Assembly (NCBI RefSeq): GCF_001984065.1 | Contig: NZ_LYVP01000042.1 | Span: 1-44,744, forward strand | Source: Pseudomonas sp. KK4 | Lineage (GTDB): Bacteria > Pseudomonadota > Gammaproteobacteria > Pseudomonadales > Pseudomonadaceae | Length of the DNA: 44,744 bases | Reading direction: 5' to 3' | Shown here: piece after piece, positions 42,664 to 44,744 of the stretch | How the letters are laid out: each line of letters begins with the position of its first letter | Position numbering within the stretch: the first letter of the stretch is position 1 | Made by a program: the position numbers and the translations under genes | Notes under the pieces: model-generated | Told to the model about the DNA's origin: nothing | Database searches by the model: none | What the model saw: the letters and a program-made list of their open reading frames with translations, nothing else

Positions 42664-43851
42664 TCAAACCTTGTTGAAACACGACCGACCCGCTTCGATA
42701 TCCAGGTCGAGCTCAAAGTCATGGAAGGCACGCCACCCCAGCAGAACAGAGGGCACGTAACGCCCCAGCACCTTCGACGGCGGGATGGTGAAGCCTGGGT
42801 AGTAGCGGTAGGTGATCGGCAGACGATGGCCCGGCAGGCTCAGTACGCCCTTGAAGCTCTGGTAGCGGAGCCTGTCAGCGTTGCCCGGCGGTGAATTGCC
42901 AGGGGGCTGCGCCTGCACGACATTGACCTGCTCACCCGGCAGCGCCGAGGTCAGGTAATCGACGTTGCCGGTGTCGATGATCGCCTGGGTGGTGCGGTTA
43001 TCCAGGCTGGCGTCGATGGTCAGGCGCTGGTTCAGGTCGGTGCGGGTATAGACAATCGGCGAATCGCAGCGAGCGGAGCGCGCCGGGTTGAGCTCCAGGG
43101 CCTTGCGGGTGATTTTCAGTGGACCCAACTTGCTGATCAGGTCGAGTCCGAGCAGGTTGTCACGGTCGCTGACGAATACCAGCACGTTGCGCAATTGGCT
43201 TGTGCCGACGTTCAAGGCGTCGATCACTCCAAGCCTGGCTGACAGCTCAGTTTCGCCGTAAAACGTGCTGTAGGCGTAATGGGAGTCGCTCAACAGCTTG
43301 ATGCCCATCAGTCGGGCGGTGTCGTAGTTGACCCGGGTTTGCGGGGCGCCGGTGTCGAGGACAAAACGCGCCGAATGCCCGTTGGCCGCACGGACATCGA
43401 TAAAAGGCAGCACTTCGTCGGCAATGAACCCGTCGCTGGCGTACGGATAAAGCTTCAGCACTTCGCGCTGCCGGGTTCTTTTCACGGTGAAATCACCCGT
43501 CGCCCGCAGGGTGGCCAGGGACTGATCACCGAACATCGAGAACAGCCCTGTCAGCTCGGGATCGGCTTCGATGGCCCGGGCATGCCGGCGCTTGATCGCC
43601 TGGTAGTAATCCGGCAGTTGGTTGGCGACCTTGAGCTCGAACATCCGGGCGATGACCGATACGGAACAGTCGAGGTTTTTGTCGTCCTGGAGCTCGCGGT
43701 CGCAGCGCTCGCGCATGTGCGCCACAGACGCCCTTTGCCCCGGCTCCGAGGCCAGCCATTGATGGAAGTCCTGATCGGCCGAATGCAGTTGATTGCCGGC
43801 GGTTGATCCCGTCGATATCACCAGCAGCAGGCAAAGCGTTAGAGGCTTCAT
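42664..43851 (-). CDS. Two-lobed retropepsin-like aspartyl protease family protein
   Basis: Predicted exported protein of 395 aa with a signal peptide (about residues 1-19). The mature N-terminal part (about 25-140) is helical with no recognised domain. Two aspartic-protease-like lobes follow. The first has FVLDTGAPQT (D166-T-G) and ends LLGLDLI (about 233-239). The second has AIIDTGNVDY (D293-T-G) and ends VLLGWRAF (about 369-376). Two complete lobes in one chain recall pepsin-like architecture rather than the usual single-lobe bacterial dimer. ATG 43851 gives the natural signal peptide; ATG 43866 is an alternative. Substrate unknown. Confidence 0.78.
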   Translation of the reverse strand: MKPLTLCLLLVISTGSTAGNQLHSADQDFHQWLASEPGQRASVAHMRERCDRELQDDKNLDCSVSVIARMFELKVANQLPDYYQAIKRRHARAIEADPELTGLFSMFGDQSLATLRATGDFTVKRTRQREVLKLYPYASDGFIADEVLPFIDVRAANGHSARFVLDTGAPQTRVNYDTARLMGIKLLSDSHYAYSTFYGETELSARLGVIDALNVGTSQLRNVLVFVSDRDNLLGLDLISKLGPLKITRKALELNPARSARCDSPIVYTRTDLNQRLTIDASLDNRTTQAIIDTGNVDYLTSALPGEQVNVVQAQPPGNSPPGNADRLRYQSFKGVLSLPGHRLPITYRYYPGFTIPPSKVLGRYVPSVLLGWRAFHDFELDLDIEAGRSCFNKV

Positions 43852-43990
43852 GGCCGACCCACTCATAAAAACCAGGTTTTATGAACAAGCGCTGAACCTG
43901 CGAAAGCTCCCTTGCAGCGTGCTGCACCCTGACCAGCGCACAGTGGAAATGTAGCTCAACGTTGGTCTGGGTGAATGACTGGTGCAAGAC

Positions 43991-44098
43991 CCTGTGGGAG
44001 CGTGGCTTGCCCGCGAAAAAACGCCCTGACAATGCGGTTGTTCAGGCTGCCCGCGTTATCGTTGACGTCCATCGCGAGCGAGCTCGCTCCTACAGGGG
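43991..44098. repeat. Long REP pair between GNAT and aspartyl-protease-like genes
   Basis: CCTGTGGGAGCGTGGCTTGC from 43991 and TAGGAGCGAGCTCGCTCGCG-type inverse ending near 44096, centre with GCGTTATCGTTGACGTCC. Confidence 0.85.
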
Positions 44099-44104
44099 GT
44101 GGCG

Positions 44105-44671
44105 CTAGGGCCGGTACATGAGGAAGGCTTCGCCGGTGACCCGAATCATCGGGTGCGGGGTGATCTGGCAGGTGTCGACGATACGGAAGCCATGGCGCTC
44201 ATAGAAGCGGCGGGCACCGGCGTTGGCGGCGTAATCGATCAGGCTCAGGCCATTGAGGCCGAGCTGGTTGGCGCGGTCGTAGGCGTAGGCGAGGAACTGC
44301 CGGCCCAGCCCCTGGTTGCGCCAGCCTTCATGCAGGGCCAGGCTGGAGATATAAAGTGTGTCGGGGATTTCCATCGTCGCGTAGGGCGCCAACACCGGAT
44401 CGGTCACCGGCGCTGCCAATGGATCGTGACGCATGACATAGCTGTGAAGCATGCCGATGACCTGTCCGCCCGCTTCGGCGATCAGGCAGTTCTGCCAGGA
44501 AAAATCCACATCGTCACGGGCGTAACGCTGGGCGCCGACGTCCAACAAGTCCTGGCCGGGCTCGGCCAACTGGCTCCAGATGTAATCTGAAGCGCCTTCG
44601 GATGAAATCTGGAACAGACGGGCAATCTCACGCGCATCCGCGCGCGTGGCCGGACGAAATTCAACGGTCAT
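44105..44671 (-). CDS. GNAT-family N-acetyltransferase
   Basis: Predicted 188-aa acetyltransferase using acetyl-CoA. The fold begins EFRPATRADAREIARLF; the acetyl-CoA motif A is visible as LYISSLALHEGWRNQGLGRQFL (about residues 107-128, with Q/RxxGxG as RNQGLG), and the C-terminal ARRFYERHGFRIVDT is the usual motif B. The substrate is not predictable. ATG 44671 begins MTVEFRPA, a normal GNAT start, with AGAAAACA rather than a strong ribosome site before it. Confidence 0.87.
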   Translation of the reverse strand: MTVEFRPATRADAREIARLFQISSEGASDYIWSQLAEPGQDLLDVGAQRYARDDVDFSWQNCLIAEAGGQVIGMLHSYVMRHDPLAAPVTDPVLAPYATMEIPDTLYISSLALHEGWRNQGLGRQFLAYAYDRANQLGLNGLSLIDYAANAGARRFYERHGFRIVDTCQITPHPMIRVTGEAFLMYRP

Positions 44672-44705
44672 TGTTTTCTCTTGGACTTGAGTTAAAACAG
44701 GGCCT

Positions 44706-44731
44706 TGTGGGAGCGGGCTTGCTCGCGAAAG
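44706..44731. repeat. REP half-element at the window end
   Basis: TGTGGGAGCGGGCTTGCTCG and following CGAAAG; the partner, if present, is beyond the window. Confidence 0.8.
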
Positions 44732-44744
44732 CAGGGTGTCAGAC

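Noticed and set aside
41938..42760. Several 60-90 codon frames in the gbcA downstream gap
   Set aside because: They run through REP and DnaA-box repeats, have no ribosome sites of note and no family resemblance.

Overview
The window looks like chromosome of a fluorescens-group Pseudomonas. The evidence is high G+C coding sequence, three families of Pseudomonas REP-type palindromes in most intergenic gaps, and a glycine betaine/sarcosine catabolic cluster in the order known from Pseudomonas. No rRNA, tRNA, CRISPR array or transposase was seen. Most of it is ordinary core genome; the unusual parts are small and sit between core genes.

Layout. 1-9.3 kb: a ModE-type regulator, a Tat-exported PhoX phosphatase, SrkA kinase, RarD-type permease, a GcvR-like double-ACT protein (minus strand) and malate synthase G, then a single-domain response regulator (minus). 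9.3-12 kb: a cNMP/CBS/DUF294 nucleotidyltransferase protein overlapping a DEDDh exonuclease. 12.2-17.6 kb: an iron cell-surface-signalling operon (FecI-like sigma factor, FecR-like regulator, siderophore receptor with a signalling domain, PepSY membrane protein, small membrane protein). 18-20 kb: an MFS sugar-acid type transporter and a glutathione S-transferase. 20.1-21.8 kb: two tandem short orphan Rhs-core genes; a third lies at 26.5-27.2 kb. Between them are a retropepsin-like protein, an acyltransferase, a DUF2780 protein, and a fasciclin-domain protein with its ECF sigma factor and RskA-type anti-sigma factor.

27.3-41.9 kb is the betaine region. GbcA/GbcB (divergent, 39.2-41.9 kb) demethylate glycine betaine, releasing formaldehyde. 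SoxBDAG oxidises sarcosine to glycine and gives methylene-THF. GlyA converts glycine plus methylene-THF to serine. PurU and FdhA deal with formyl-THF and formaldehyde. LtaE cleaves threonine to glycine. The middle step (dimethylglycine demethylase) is not in the window. A TraX-family membrane protein and a doubly deleted SDR pseudogene interrupt the block.

41.9-44.7 kb: a 760-bp gene-free stretch with four copies of a 44-bp repeat, each carrying a perfect DnaA box (TTATCCACA), spaced 182, 182 and 150 bp. It is followed by a two-lobed aspartyl-protease-like protein and a GNAT acetyltransferase (both minus).

The most promising unexplained items are: (i) the three self-standing Rhs-core mini-genes with different tails, two of which share an 18-bp element exactly 62 nt before the start codon; (ii) the DnaA-box tandem array; (iii) the paired 13-bp operators upstream of the MFS gene; and (iv) a possible hairpin hiding the ribosome site of the first Rhs mini-gene. 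All functional assignments come from reading motifs and family resemblance in the translated sequence; no database search was run.
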